Source of the DNA: Coriaria nepalensis
Lineage: Eukaryota; Streptophyta; Magnoliopsida; Cucurbitales; Coriariaceae
Direction of reading: 5' to 3'
DNA length: 64,000 nucleotides
Assembly: GCA_027186245.1 (NCBI GenBank)
Contig: CP114491.1
Coordinates: 9,359,501-9,423,500, forward strand
The position numbers and the translations under genes are program-made. This document shows, piece by piece, positions 34,887 to 47,775 of this stretch; the stretch's first letter is position 1, and every line of letters begins with the position of its first letter. The notes beneath the pieces were generated by a model. It saw only the letters and a program-made list of their open reading frames with translations, made no database searches and had not been told where the DNA came from.

Positions 34887-36300
34887 ATGCCGCCATTTTC
34901 AAATAAGCTAGCTTAGCTTCCATGCTTGCATGGTTAGAGATTAAGCTTTATTACTATCAAATTATTGCTACCCATGATGATTGATGTAAAACCGTTGGTT
35001 GTTGATGTTTGCTTGAATAGAAAATAAAAAGGAAAAAGAATATATATATTCTTCTCTTACTATTAATCAGAATTTAGAACATGGGTTATTTTAAAATTAA
35101 TTCTATTTTTAATTTTGAATATTATTATTAAAAGATCAGAAATCCGACTTATACGAATCAAAAATGATTGGAGCCGGCTAAATGCTTGCGTTTTCAATCT
35201 TTTTTCTCTTTTTGATCTACTTAACATGAATTAATTATAGAAGTTGATGTTGGTAGTGCGACTTTGAGTCATATTTATAAATGAAACCAAATAGTTAGTT
35301 TTCCTTAGTTACTTGCATGGGAAGTAACCATTTTCCTCAATCGTAAGTCTGCATGCTTGTTTTTTTCTCCAGCTGAATGTAATGTGCTCATTATCCAACT
35401 TCTTTCTTTACTTGATGAGCCAAGCTTATGTACCTGATCAGATTTCTTATTTTTGTGCTACCCACTTTTCTAATTTTAAGGTATCATTTAAGTGGTTTGA
35501 GTTGCTTTTCTTTTTTTTTTTTTGACCAATTCAAACTTATCTTTTTTGTGATTATGAACTTCACTTCAAGATCCAACTATTTTATGAGTCTTCTAATATT
35601 TGATTGTTGAACTTACTACAAAAGTAATCTATAATTTTGAAAATCTATCAATGTCGGGGGCTAGTTTGTTGTATGACCGATCTGTTGTGTTCCAAATCTC
35701 ATATGGGCAGTCCATCGTGTACTTGGTCGGACTAATTTTAAGTAAATTTATTAAAATCATAAAAAATTAATTATACATTTTCTTTCCTAAGTCTTTTTTT
35801 TTCTTCCTAGAATTAATTATATATTGTGTTTGATTTTCAGTAAATTTGATTGCAATGACTTTGAATTGAAAATTTTGAAAATAATTATCCAATTTTAATA
35901 GAATTAAACTAAATGTGTAAATGTGTTTATAATAATTCTTATTAAATATATATTTTTTAATAAGAATAAAAAATAATAATTTATTTATTTATAATTTATT
36001 ATTATTTAAATTAAATAGTAAAATAAAATTAAAAAAATTATCATTTTATTAAAAAAATCAACTAAATGTGCCCTTACATTCATTACTTATTCAATAATAA
36101 AAATTTGATGATAAATATAAATGGATAATTATTTATATTAAATATTTAATTAATAATAATATAAATGATCATGAATTCATCTATTATTTAAGTTCAATCC
36201 CTAACACTTTTTTTGGGTCCACGTAAGCACTTATTAGTCTTCGTTGACTACAAATTAACGTCGTCAGAAACAGGTGCCACTAGTTAGAGGGAAAATGCGA
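34887..36300. other. Spacer between the small peptide and UTR5 genes
   Basis: AT-rich, with no gene recognised. 36300-36557 is probably the UTR5 leader, GC-richer with a GGCGGCGGC run near 36347. Confidence 0.5.
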
Positions 36301-36557
36301 AATTGACTAGCAAGGTTTCTCGGAGCAACCTCTTTGATCCGAAACAGTGGCGGCGGCGGTATCTCCGATCATCTTCTCCTGCTCTGTAACTGTAACTACT
36401 CGCTGTGCCTGTTCGTCTCCGGTCAGATATATCCCGCTCTCGCTTGAGATACTCTTTCACATTAATTGTGACCGGGTGGATTTAGATGCTGTTTTGGAAT
36501 TGGTGAGGGAAAGCGAAGAGATAGGTATTCGTTGAGGTTGAGAGTGTGGATTCGCTG

Positions 36558-39301
36558 ATGGCAGATAAGCAGGAAGAAACTAATCCGAAGGAGAGCAAGT
36601 TGTGGAAAGGCGTTTGTGCCGTAGCCGGAATCATGATCACCCTCGTCACTTATGGCGTCTTGCAGGTTATTACACTAATCTATATTTCCGATTTAAATTT
36701 TTTCTCTTTTTGGTTCCAATTTTCCATTATACGTGTTTTGATGTAAAGCACGAACAGTGTTGATAGAGATCGCTTTTGTAGTGGTACGATTGAATGGATC
36801 GGTTTTGTAGGGTTCATAATATAGCAGGGATGTCTAGAAAAGGAGGAGCTTTTCCTCTGTATGTTGTCCTCTCAGTCATCTAATTTATATGATTATTTCA
36901 CCCATTCTGTCATTTTATACAATGGTGGAGTTTAAAATAGCATCTTCTTCAATTAGAGGTAGAAATTGCATCATCAGTATTATTTGGTAGGACTTACATA
37001 TATTTTTTCTTTATGCAGGAAAAGATAATGAGAGTTCCATATGGGGTGAATAAGGAATACTTCAAGTACTCGCTGTTTCTTGTTTTCTGTAACCGCATCA
37101 TGACATCTACTGTCTCTGCAGGAGCTTTATTGGTAGGTAATTGTTGCGGACAAAGTTTAGTAATTGTTACATTACTTGCCTTCAAGAACTTCCATTGATT
37201 TCTTGATTCTATTTTTCCTAGGCAAGTAAGAAAGCCTTGGACCCTGTAGCTCCAGTTTATAAGTACTGCCTTGTATCAGTTTCAAACATACTAACAACCG
37301 CATGTCAGTATGAGGTAAGCTTTGTATTCTTATTAAGGAGAGCTAACCATCTATTCATAAGATTCTTGGTAACGGTTTTCTGGATTAGTGGTTTTGGTTT
37401 CACCATGTTACATATATGACATACAATTTACAACTTCTAAGTAATCCTATCTTACTCTAGGCCCTCAAGTACGTCAGTTTTCCTGTTCAAACACTAGCAA
37501 AGTGTGCAAAAATGATACCCGTAATGGTAAGTTTATATTTGAATTGAGGTTCATACTGCATCAAATTACTTTTGATATTCTCCTCCCCTGATGAATTGGA
37601 TTACTCTATAGACTTGTTGCATCCTTGTTTTTCCAAATTCAGTCTTTGCAAATTTATACTAAATAACATGTTTCCTTCCTGTTAACAGGTGTGGGGCACT
37701 CTAATAATGCAAAAGAAATACAAGGGTCATGACTATTTATTGGCTTTTCTTGTGACAATGGGCTGTGCTATTTTTATTCTGTATCCTGTAAGAACTCTGG
37801 CTTCCAACTTCTTCATCTTCCCTTATATTACACATGCTAATAGTTTAGTACACTAGCCAAGCTCCTTTTGCTGAATATAGAGCAGCATGAATTACACTTG
37901 TTTAACTATGTTTTGTGAATGAAGGAAGGTATCATTGCAATTGGTTCACATAACCTTTGTATTATAGTTCCATTTGATGGTATAGTAGATCCTGAGTTCA
38001 CTTTGCATTGAGCTTCAGTCGAGTAGTATATGCTGAACTAATCTTTTCCCTCTGCCTGTTGTAGGCAGCATCTGACATTAGTCCATATCATGGAAGGGAA
38101 AACACTGTCTGGGGCATCTTCTTAATGCTTGGCTATCTTGGGTACTGATTGAGACTCATTTCTGTCATCATAAGTATAGAATCCAAAATTGTGTCTTCTC
38201 AAGTCTTTCTTTTGTGGAGAAAGGAAAGGACAGAAATAAGGAAGATATACTTTTCTCCTCTCTCTCTGGATGACTTGAATGACATTTTGGACATTTCCCT
38301 TTTGATCAATTATTACTACATGATACTTATATAGTTATATCAGCTCTTATGTTCGATTTGTGTGTTTAACAGGTTTGACGGCTTTACAAGCACATTCCAA
38401 GATAAACTATTTAAAGGCTATAATATGGATATACATAATCAAATATTCTACACAACATTGTGTTCCTGCATTCTTAGCCTTACAGGTCAGTTCTCACTAT
38501 TGTCTATTATTTCTGTCTCTCCCGAACATTTCTCAATTATCTTAGATTTCTAACCAAACCATATAATTCTATCACTTCACAAATATCTTATACTACTTCC
38601 AAACTTAATTTGTTTTTTCTTCTAGGTCTTATATTACAAGGACATCTCCTTCTGGCAGTGGATTTTGTTCATCGCCATAATGATTGTTTCCTCGACATTG
38701 CATTTCTTTCCACAGTGAGTGCTCTAACTCCTTTCTGCTATGACTTCTAGTTCCATACGTCAAAATTATCATCGACCCAAGTAATTTGGTATCCGCTCTT
38801 ACTTTTTCAGGTAGCAACTGTCAGTCAATTTTTCATTTCTTACACAATTCGCACATTTGGTGCTCTCACGTTTGCCACCATAATGACCACAAGACAGGTA
38901 ATAATAAAACTACACTGAATCTTCTTTTTCCATTCAACTTCACTGCATCTTTTTCTTGCAAATGATCTTAGTTTAGTTAACATTCTCTGCATCTTGATGT
39001 CTAGTTGGTAAGCATCCTACTATCGTGCGTGTGGTTTTCCCATCCGCTTAGCTGGGAACAGTTGATCGGAGCTGTAAGCCATCTTCTTCAGACCATATCA
39101 TCTTCGTATACATATTTTGAATTTCATTTCACACTTATTATTCTTAAAACTAAATACCCTCTTTTTGTTTTTAATCAGGTTATTGTTTTTGGTCCCCTAT
39201 ATGCTAAAAGCTTCTTGAAGAAAACACCTGAAGAGCAGGCATCACTTACAGAAACTACACAAAATGGATCCTCCTCTACTTCATTAAAGATAAATCCATA
39301 A
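36558..39301 (+). CDS. UTR5: UDP-galactose/UDP-glucose transporter 5-like (UTR5)
   Basis: Nucleotide-sugar transporter of the drug/metabolite superfamily, close to Arabidopsis UTR5 paralogues. Such proteins move UDP-sugars into the ER or Golgi lumen. Eleven exons: 36558-36665, 37019-37132, 37222-37314, 37461-37526, 37689-37787, 38065-38141, 38373-38485, 38626-38714, 38811-38897, 39005-39073 and 39179-39301. All are bounded by GT-AG and in frame, giving 345 residues. Recognisable blocks are QEKIMRVPYGVNKEYFKYSL, YVSFPVQTLAKCAKMIPVM, WGTLIMQKKYKG, FDGFTSTFQDKLFKGYN and SYTIRTFGALTFATIMTTRQ; KTPEEQ follows after the last membrane segment. Eight to ten hydrophobic helices are expected. The ATG at 36558 starts MADKQEE; no upstream in-frame ATG fits. 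The place next to a RIBA remnant matches At5g59740 (UTR5B). The structure is complete, with no lesion seen. Confidence 0.95.
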
Positions 39302-40400
39302 CAGCAGCTGCTCTGACTTTCTGAGCCTCTAATCTCTTCCCATTTTTGGTAACCTCTCAAACCAGGTAAAAAGCCGATAAGCAGCTTTGAATTTTTTTCA
39401 GTCCACAAGGCTGCATATTAAAACAACCAGGCTGATATACGAGTAACATTTCTGAGAGGGAAATGTGGATATACAAGTATATAACCAAAGAAGCTAATAA
39501 GAGAATTCTTTTTTTATTTCTTGGATGTTTTGCTACAGTAATTATCTGCTTATTGTTTTCTTCTTTTATAATTAACTTGTTATATAGCATGAACATGTGA
39601 TGCAATCGTCTTTCTTCCTTCCATTTTAGAGTTCCCAAATGAACATTCAAAGATTTTTTTTTTCCTTTTTGCTATTCCCGGATTATTATGATTATTAATC
39701 CCCGATTAATTTTTCGTTAATGTTGGAGGTTTAACGGGTTTTTTTTTTTATAATCGGAGATTCATATCTTAAATTACAACATTAAGGTATTTTCGTGACA
39801 ATATATATCTATAATGTATTTTCATAAATCTTATTGATAGAAACGAAAAAAAAAGGAATGAGAAAAAAAACAAAAACAAAAAAAGATGATTCCCTCGAGT
39901 CGAGCACTCAACTCATCTGCTCTCGCTCTCTCACGTGCGCGCCTTTTGCGCCGTCGAGAAACCGGATATCCACCGGCGATGAAACTATCCACCGCCACCA
40001 CTAGGTAAATTGTTCATTTATTGATTTAGTTTTGATTTGCGAGATTGATCTACGTCCGCTATCTCCTGTTAACTGGGAAGGCTTTGGAAGTGCATCAACA
40101 CTCTCCAACTGTGTGTTCGTTCGGTTTATTCCTCCTATTCTCTGTTTCGAGCTTCTAGTTTGTTTGGTTCGGTACAGGAAACATCGATGATAATTTGATT
40201 TTTATTGTTCTGCTTGGCTTAATATTTGACGTTTGCTAAGAACAGTTCTTAAGGTAATTTATGAGCTAATGGTTTTCTATGAAAGATAAATATACGTTTC
40301 TGAATCTATAGTTTGTTGTTTTACTTTTGGAATTGGAGATAGGACAATACTTGAAATTGAAGCAATTTGGAAACTACATTTTTCCAACCGAAATTAGTTC
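39302..40400. other. UTR5 3' flank and old promoter of the PPR pseudogene
   Basis: The 3' UTR of the transporter probably ends before about 39660. From 39890 the sequence is GC-richer, with an ATG at 39979 (MKLSTATTR) followed by a GT donor. This may be the former first exon of the PPR gene. Confidence 0.4.
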
Positions 40401-40548
40401 TTCATGCCTTCTTTGTACAGGTAAGTGTGCATCTAGAAGACGATGCAGGAATGAGGAAAACGACCGACATAATGACCAATACACCCAAGCAAGCGGAAGA
40501 AAACTTAGGTTTGTTGAGCAACCTCTTTTTGTAGTGGATAGATATGAT

Positions 40549-41916
40549 GATAGAAATCAACCGAACAAAATCCTATTTCGCTGTTTCACCATTCTCATAC
40601 ATCTTCACCTATGCCGTAGTATTCAACCCAGAAAACTCAGCACCAAATGTCATTATCGACCTCACAAGCCCACACAGAGGTTTCGAAGGCCCGTTCCTTT
40701 CATAACAAATGTCGAAGAGGCACAAGAACCAGATGAGGCCTTGTCTCTCTTCCATGAATATAACCAAATGGGCTTTAAACACGACTACCCTTCTTACTCC
40801 TCTCTTATTTACAAGTTGGCTCGTTCTCGTAAATTTGAAGCTGTGGAGTTACTTCTCAGTGATGTTCTAAACAAAAGCATTAGGTGCAAGGAGACCCTTT
40901 TTATTACCTTGATTTAACATTATGGGAAATCCCATTTAGTTGTGAAGGCCATCGAGCTTTTCCATAAGATGTCTCCTTTTAATTGCACTCGTGGTTTACA
41001 ATCCTTCAATGCGTTACTTAATACTCTAGTTAATAATGATTTTTTGTGTGATGCAATTGACTTGTTTAATCGGTCTTACAAAATGGGTCTACGTCCAAAT
41101 TTGGTTTCATTCAATATATTGATAAAAGGGATGGATTGAAAAAGGCGAGTGGGTAAAAGCACAGTGTGTGTTTCGTGAAATGCTTGAGAAGCAAGTTCAA
41201 CCTAGTGTAGTGACATATAATAGTCTATTGGGTTTTCTGTGTAGAAAAGGGGATGTGGATTCAGCTATGGGTTGGCTTGAGGATATGATTCAGAAGGGGA
41301 ATCATCCAAACCAGATTACATATGCATTGTTAATGGGAGGTTTGTGCTCTATAGGAAAGTACAAGGAAACAAAGAAGATGATGTCTGATATGGAGTATAG
41401 AGGGTGTAAACCGAAGCTTTTGAATTATGGTATTTTGATGAGTGATTTGGGAAAGAGAGGGGAGATTGAAGCGGTGAAATCTTTACTCAACGAGATGAAG
41501 AAAAGAAGGTTTAAACCTGATGTTGTGACTTATAATATACTGATAAATTATCTTTGCAAGGGAGAGTCTTGGAAGTTTATAAATTTCTTATCGAGATGCA
41601 AATAGGAGGTTGTGAACCAAATGCAGCTACTTATCGGACTTTGGTGGATGGGTTTTGCCAAGTTGGAGATTTTGATGGGGGATTGAAGGCCTTTAATGCC
41701 ATGTTGATCAATAAGCATCATCCACGTTTACAAACATTTATTTGCTTAATTTCCGGCCTTTTGAAATGTGGGAGAATCGATTGTGCTTGCTTTGTTTCGG
41801 AAGAGATGGAAAAGAGAAAGATGGAACTTGATGCTAATGCATGGCAAAATTTAGTTATGGATGCTTGTGGTCAGGATATTGATACAAGTACGCTTGTGGT
41901 CAGGATTTATTACTGA
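40549..41916 (+). pseudogene. P-class PPR pseudogene, At1g07740-like
   Basis: An intact relative is a mitochondrial P-class PPR protein of about 450 residues (recalled from At1g07740). The sequence reads FITNVEEAQEPDEALSLFHE, then HDYPSYSSLIYKLARSRKF and further 35-residue PPR repeats to ACFVSEEMEKRKMELD near 41840. Three lesions break it. A TAA at 40915-40917 sits in TLI-stop-HYGK, where a Gln codon is expected. A one-base insertion near 41129-41135, just after ILIKG, shifts the frame before EKGEWVKA. A further frame change at about 41555-41562 follows NILINYLCK. Everything between is well conserved, so inactivation looks recent. I saw no splice borders that would remove the lesions. It is not predicted to make a full protein. 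Confidence 0.88.
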
Positions 41917-42214
41917 TATGAACAAGAGATGGAAATTTTGCATGCTGGAGTATATGCTGATTGTGATTGCTTCTCCTAGAAAGTTCTATAACAATTTGTG
42001 GGTCGAATTTTAATACAGGTATATTTACATTCTGAAACACTACCTTATTATTCTTAAAGACAAGCAAAATGCCTTTTTCTTTTATTTTCTTTCCAGTTTT
42101 TGGTACTAACTAACACACCACGGTATGGATTTGCTGTCACCTACTCCATCTCATCGACTCCATCTTCTCCAAATTTTAGTTTCCATTGCCCATGTTTCAG
42201 TCCATCATTGTATG

Positions 42215-42222
42215 TATATAAT
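42215..42222 (+). promoter_or_regulatory. Putative TATA box of the dirigent gene
   Basis: TATATAAT, about 105 bases upstream of the dirigent ATG. A pure A tract (about 42292-42310) lies just before the start codon. Confidence 0.6.
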
Positions 42223-42323
42223 GACCGTTCCAATCTGTTCGCCACACTAACTGAAAGTCTAAAACCATATCGGAGTTCCATCTCTCTTCAGAAAAAAAAA
42301 AAAAAAAAAAAAGAGAAAACCTT

Positions 42324-43166
42324 ATGGCAACCCTTGGATCCATTTCTATCCCTTTCAAGAACATAATCCAATTACTAATTCTTTCTCTCATCATAACATC
42401 CTCTGCCTCTGTCCGGATACTCGACGAGGACCAAAATCCCGTCTCTCCTCCACTTCCTGTCCAGCCTGCCCCCACTGTCAACAACATTAACCCTCACCAC
42501 CCTTTGACTTTCTTCATGCACGACATCCTCGGAGGGTCAAACCCATCAGCCAGAGCTGTGACAGGTGTCGTCACCAACCCAGCAGTCAATGGTCAAGTCC
42601 CATTCGCCAAGCCAAACGGTGCCGTCCTACCGGGCAATAATGGGATCCAACAGAACAATAACAACGGAATCATCAACAACAACAACGTCCCGTTCTTAAC
42701 GGGGCTAAGTGGGAACACAGCCAATGTGATCCAAAACAATGGTAACAACAACAACAACAACTTCATCAGTGGATTTCAGCTTCCGCCTGGTCTAACTCTC
42801 CAGAAGCTTCTATTCGGAACATTAACGGCTTTTGATGATGAAGTGACAGAAGGTCATGAGCTTGGGTCAGGTTTGGTGGGTAAGGCTCAAGGGTTTTACG
42901 TCGGAAGTTCGGAAGACGGAACAAGCCAGACTATGGCTTTTACGGTTATGTTTGAGAATGGGGGTTATGTTGATACGCTTAGCTTGTTTGGGGTTCATAG
43001 GACTCAAGTATCAGAATCTCATATTGCAGTTATGGGTGGGACTGGAAAATTTGTTGACGCACGTGGGTATGCTACGGTGAAGACCTTTCCAGCGAATATT
43101 GGCCAGCAGCATAACACTGATGGATTGGAGACTCTTTTGCAGTTTACCGTTTATCTTGCTTACTAG
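42324..43166 (+). CDS. Dirigent protein, DIR-e type (DIR25/ESB1-like)
   Basis: Single-exon 280-residue secreted protein. Dirigent proteins guide stereoselective coupling of monolignol radicals, and the ESB1 branch helps build the lignin of the Casparian strip in the root endodermal wall. A signal peptide covers residues 1-29 (IIQLLILSLIITSSA). The domain starts at 58 with HHPLTFFMHDILGGSNPSARAVTG. It is interrupted by a Gly/Asn-rich insert from about 100 to 150 (NNGNNNNNN), then continues from FQLPPGLTLQKLLFGTLTAFDDEVTEG to GVHRTQVSESHIAVMGGTGKFVDARG and QFTVYLAY. The insert is typical of the DIR-e subfamily with extended N-terminal region. The ATG at 42324 is the only start giving a signal peptide. 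Between the At1g07740-like PPR remnant and the EXO70H gene it corresponds to At1g07730 (DIR25). Confidence 0.93.
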   Translation: MATLGSISIPFKNIIQLLILSLIITSSASVRILDEDQNPVSPPLPVQPAPTVNNINPHHPLTFFMHDILGGSNPSARAVTGVVTNPAVNGQVPFAKPNGAVLPGNNGIQQNNNNGIINNNNVPFLTGLSGNTANVIQNNGNNNNNNFISGFQLPPGLTLQKLLFGTLTAFDDEVTEGHELGSGLVGKAQGFYVGSSEDGTSQTMAFTVMFENGGYVDTLSLFGVHRTQVSESHIAVMGGTGKFVDARGYATVKTFPANIGQQHNTDGLETLLQFTVYLAY

Positions 43167-43548
43167 TTATGAGGATTGAAATGTTGGATTAATTTCCCAG
43201 TATGTTTAAAATTATTGTATTGGAAAGTTTGCTCGTGTGTATGTACTTGTTACTTTGCTTGTGAAGTGAAAGTTGTTGGCCCTATTTTCTTTATGACGAA
43301 AGTTTCACTTGTCACAATCCAAACAATGGCTGTCCAACTAGAACATAACTAGCATAATCTGCTTTGTCATATTTTTATCATATGCAACAACTGATGGAAA
43401 GAACTGTTGTTATACACACACAAAGCTAATTACATCTGGGAATTTCGATACAGCAAGAAAAGCAAAGAAGGACAAGACCTAGCTAATATAATTGTTGCCG
43501 TATATATAACAGTTTATGATCAGGATCAGTAATCGATACGCATGCATG
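43167..43548. other. Convergent intergenic region, dirigent / NAKR genes
   Basis: The two stop codons are 382 bases apart, so the 3' UTRs probably share this interval. Nothing else is visible. Confidence 0.5.
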
Positions 43549-44779
43549 CTAGGCTGACCATCGAGAAGAAGATGGAGACCAAAGCTGTGCGTTTTTAACC
43601 TTAGAGACACTGGCAAGTACACCTAAAGGGGTCACGTCCCCCCTCACTGTCACTTTCTTTGTTTCAAACTCTATACTAAATGATCTCACTCCTGCAGAAA
43701 TCCCATCAAATTTTTGTTACGATAATTTGATACTAAATAGCATGTGTGTATATATGTATATATGTATTTTTATGCAGTGATTACCTTCCATTCTTGTAAT
43801 ATGTTTCCTCACTTTTGCTTCACACCCCTTGCAGTGCAATGACACCCTCAAAATCACAACCTGCACTTGATCAAATACCAAACTAATTAACTACTCGATT
43901 TTGTTCGGCAACGTTTTTTAAGAATCGTTTTTGCGCTTACAGACCCGAAAACTGGTTTCCATGGGGGGACAAGTGAACATTCATAAATGTTAATTTGACA
44001 AAAATTGATCAGATTGATTTCATCCATATACTTTGATCTGAGAAAAGGGAGTTTACGAATTCAACCATGCATGCAACTACTTGCAGCAGTCCTGTAACTA
44101 TATATTTAACCAAACATTTGAAACTGCTAAGATAAAATTATGTATTAATTTAAAAAGGTGAACAACAAAATTGTGATGAAATTGCATGCTTTTAATAGAA
44201 GATTTTCATTACCTTTTTAAAAATAATGAACGTTGTAACACCAACCTGGTCATGATGATTGCGAGCCGAAGAAGATGATCGTAGGGCCGGAGGATAATGG
44301 CTCGAGGTTTTAATTTGCGTCCTAATTGGCATTCCGGATTGGTGATCAAGAGGAACTAGTGCCATAGAGGAAGCATGCCGATCGGGAGTCGACGTTGATA
44401 AGAAATTGTCAACGGAGGACGAATCTGAGTGAGCATGATTAGTCAAGAGATACCTAGAAGAACCAGAACTAGGGGACTTTTGTATATCATTTGATATCTC
44501 TCTGGAGCTTTTTCTGCGTGTGGTAATTGGAGTAGTACTTTTCTTGGGAGATTTCTTATGATAGTTTTCATATTGAGGCTTAGGGTTAATGGGTAAATGG
44601 GATATTGATGAACATGGCCGGACAATATTATCAATTCCTTTCGATCCGGGAAGGTGACTATATTTGTGGTGATGATTGATGGATTTGTGAGCATGGTTAA
44701 CAATATTAGAACGATGGTCCAGGCTAGAACATATAGCTATTGAAGCTGGAGATGCACAAGAAAAATCTAATCTCTTCAT
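43549..44779 (-). CDS. Heavy-metal-associated (HMA) domain protein, NAKR-like
   Basis: Three coding exons, 44779-44246, 43860-43785 and 43691-43549, encode 250 residues with consistent phases. The N-terminal 178 residues are basic, His/Ser-rich and probably disordered (for example VNHAHKSINHHHKYSHLPG and KKSPKKSTTPITTRRKS). The start MKRLDFSCASPASIAICSS is typical of the NAKR (sodium potassium root defective) group. Exon 2 holds the HMA metal-binding loop VSLHCKGCEAKVRKHI with the CxGCxxxVRK form, and exon 3 completes the ferredoxin-like fold (VRSFSIEFETKKVTVRGDV, PLGVLASVSKVKNAQLW). NAKR1 in Arabidopsis acts in phloem companion cells on ion loading and FT movement; this copy could be NAKR2 or NAKR3 type. 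It is convergent with the dirigent gene. Confidence 0.9.
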
Positions 44780-44854
44780 GGTAGCAAGCTTGAGGATAGC
44801 TAGCTAGCTAGTTTATTTGGATGCGCCTATCTCCTATTTTGTGTGTGTATGTAT

Positions 44855-44874
44855 GTATATATATATATATATAT
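44855..44874 (-). promoter_or_regulatory. TA tract in the NAKR-like promoter
   Basis: A (TA)n run 76-95 bases upstream of the ATG, in the expected place for a TATA element. It may double as a microsatellite. Confidence 0.45.
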
Positions 44875-44879
44875 GATTT

Positions 44880-45068
44880 AATGCATAGATCATGTCTCAT
44901 ATTTATCACGACTCTATTACACTCCTAATGAATGTGATGTATAATATAATTATATAAAATTAATATTTATTATTAAAATTGATCAATTTATTATAAATAT
45001 AATTTACTTAAGAATTTTTTAAATATATATATAATCTCATAAAAATAAATAGTAGCATTAAACATTCG

Positions 45069-45101
<33 letters not shown>

Positions 45102-46334
45102 GATGACCTCTCTTTAGAATAAATGTGAGCAGCGTGGAGTGTCGTCTTTAACATTTTTAAAATCTTATTGTTAATGTAAAAGAAAAGATGGGGTTAGACA
45201 AAGTTGTGTATCAACTTTGTATGACATTACACAACTTTTTGTATGACATGATCATTACTAGCACTAACTAGAAGTAGACTAATAGCAAGAAGAAATTAAC
45301 CTCATTGTAATTTGTGTCATTATTGGCATATCATGTTGCATACAATTCAAATATTCAATTATCACCTAATCATGCGAATATTGATTTTCACTGTAAGTAT
45401 TTACCGTGAAGGAATTGCAATATTTGAAAGTAATCATCACTTAATTGTAATTCTAAATAACATATAATAATTATATAATAAGTTCAAAATTTTATAATAA
45501 TCAATAATTTATTGTAATATCATAATATAAATTTTAAATTCACGCAATTAGAATTAATATCATTTTAAACAAAAATGATATCTACCAATATTACACATAA
45601 ATATGTTGTGGATTTAGAAATGTGTTAGTTAGAATTGATTCAACTAACAACTTGTATTAGGTAGAAATACAATCGTAAAGCAACTGTTTTTCCACAGTGA
45701 TTTTGCACTAAGTAGAATTCGAATGCAACTACCATATCCATATCTAAATCTAAATCTAAATCTAAATCTAAATCTAAAATCTACATGGGTTGTAATGATG
45801 AAACCTCAAAAAAAGCTGATGTGTGTTCCACTCATAAAGTGGGCAGCCTAGCGGGTGTGGGTCAGTCTTACTTCTTTCTTCTGTCTTTGGACTGATTTTC
45901 AGCTAACCCGAATAAATTGGTTTACTAACTTCGAAGCTAACTTTGCGCTTATAATGTCTACTAAGGGATCTTATCGGCTCATTTTCAGTCCCCGGTTTAT
46001 TCTTAGATGAGAACCGATGATTGATCGATCTAGCACATTTTTTTACCTTTCATTGAAAAATGAATGCTGAGATTTCTTGGTAAGCATGATAAGTACAAAA
46101 CTTGATAGATATTGAATAATTTTTCTTCATTTTATGCTTAACATATTTATTTATGTCAAAACAATGAATTGATATGGTACTCAATAATATCAAATTATCG
46201 AAAAATCTAAAAATTCTTATTAGACCCTTTAAGAATTTTCTTTTAAAAAAAACTATCCGATAACTAAACTAGTTATTCGATAAAAATTTAATATAAATTT
46301 AATTTTAAAAGAATATTTATAATACCTGTTTCTC

Positions 46335-46367
<33 letters not shown>

Positions 46368-47775
46368 GGTAACTCATTCATATATACTATATGAGAGAAT
46401 ATTAAATGAGACTCACTCATTGAATCCACTATCTTCTCTTATTTCCCTTTCCACCCTAACCTTTGATTAGGGTTCCTCCACTAGCCATGAGGCCCACAAA
46501 ATTTGTGTACGCACGTACCTTAATCCAAAGATAAGTGCATCGAACATTGGAAGTGATAACAAGCCAAAGAATGGTCTATACCTAGGGCAAACTCTTGTGT
46601 ATGTACTTCCACAGAGTATACTCGTCACTTTAACGAGCCCAAGATTATGAAGATCGTCTTTCAAAGTTCCTACCTGAATAATAGCACCATTTTATTTATG
46701 ACTTACGAGAATAATATATAAATCGTATTCATTTAAGAACTTTTCCGAACTTAAGCTATCTAATTAGAAGTTTCTACTTTCTACGTGAGAAGAAATTTTG
46801 GTTATTAATTAGCATTATTTTTATTTGACAACATCTTCTTAAGCTTTTAACCAGTATCTTCTAATCTAAGATACTGGTTTTTTAATTTTCATGTGCAATC
46901 ATGAAGATCTCCATAACATTCATTTTTTTAATAATCACGCCATTAAAGGAGCGATTATTTAAGGACCCCACCTGTACAAAAAAAAAGCTCTCTTTATCAA
47001 AGCTAGTTTCTTTTTCTCTCTTTAATTGGTCAAATTTTAATGTGTTTATTCAGCTCTCTCTCTCTCTCTCTCTCTCATTGACCTGGGGTTCTGAAATAGA
47101 TTCCTTAACAATTAACATCACTGCAAAGAATCATACAAAGATAATGTTTTAGTCCATATTGGGTTTTCTTTAAGGGTAGAAACTAGAAAGAAGGGGGATA
47201 TAAGGATTCTAGCGATTCATGTATTATTCCGGTATTTTGATAAATGAAATCATGTTGGAGTTGTGAAAATGCAATCATGTCGGATTTTAAGAGTCAAACT
47301 TGGGTCCTGGCTTTAAAATGCTAGTTTGAGACACTTGATTGAGTTTGTAATAGAAAATCAATTTTAGCTCTCACATTATCTGTTTTGATTTCTCAATCAT
47401 TAGGGGGGATAGGGAAACCTATTATTGTGAAAACCGCCCGAAAAGCGCTTTTCTCTCCTTTTTCTGATTAAACTGCGGTACAATCAAATCCACAGCCTTC
47501 TAATCTCCACAGCCCAAGTTTGATCTCTCATTCTTTCATTTAGACCACCTAATGATAGCAATAGCAAATCAAGGGATTGTTTGAAAAGGGAGACACTAAC
47601 TTGCAACAGATCAAAGAGATGCAGAAGAAAGATGCCAACAATGAATGCCAAATTCTAAACAAAACTGAAATTCATACAAACAATAATCTAGTTTGCAAGA
47701 CCACCTAAATTTCCTACAAATCTGGTACCTTGACTATGTCTTCCTTCTTTTCTATCATCCCTGATATCAAGAAAC
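44880..47775. other. 2.9-kb spacer without recognised genes
   Basis: AT-rich, with A tracts of 25 or more bases at about 45074-45102 and 46334-46362, a hexamer repeat at 45742-45779 and a CT repeat near 47053-47078. Frames at 46467-46664 and 46901-47152 show no known family. 47590-47775 is probably the BSH 3' UTR. Confidence 0.5.
45742..45779. repeat. (ATCTAA)n hexamer repeat, six copies
   Basis: Perfect tandem copies of ATCTAA. The unit is not the plant telomere heptamer. Confidence 0.9.

Noticed and set aside
36347..36535. Frame upstream of the UTR5 gene, AAAVSPIIFSC...
   Set aside because: It lacks an ATG start and lies in the probable 5' leader of UTR5.
45742..45779. Interstitial telomere repeat
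   Set aside because: The unit is ATCTAA, not TTTAGGG.
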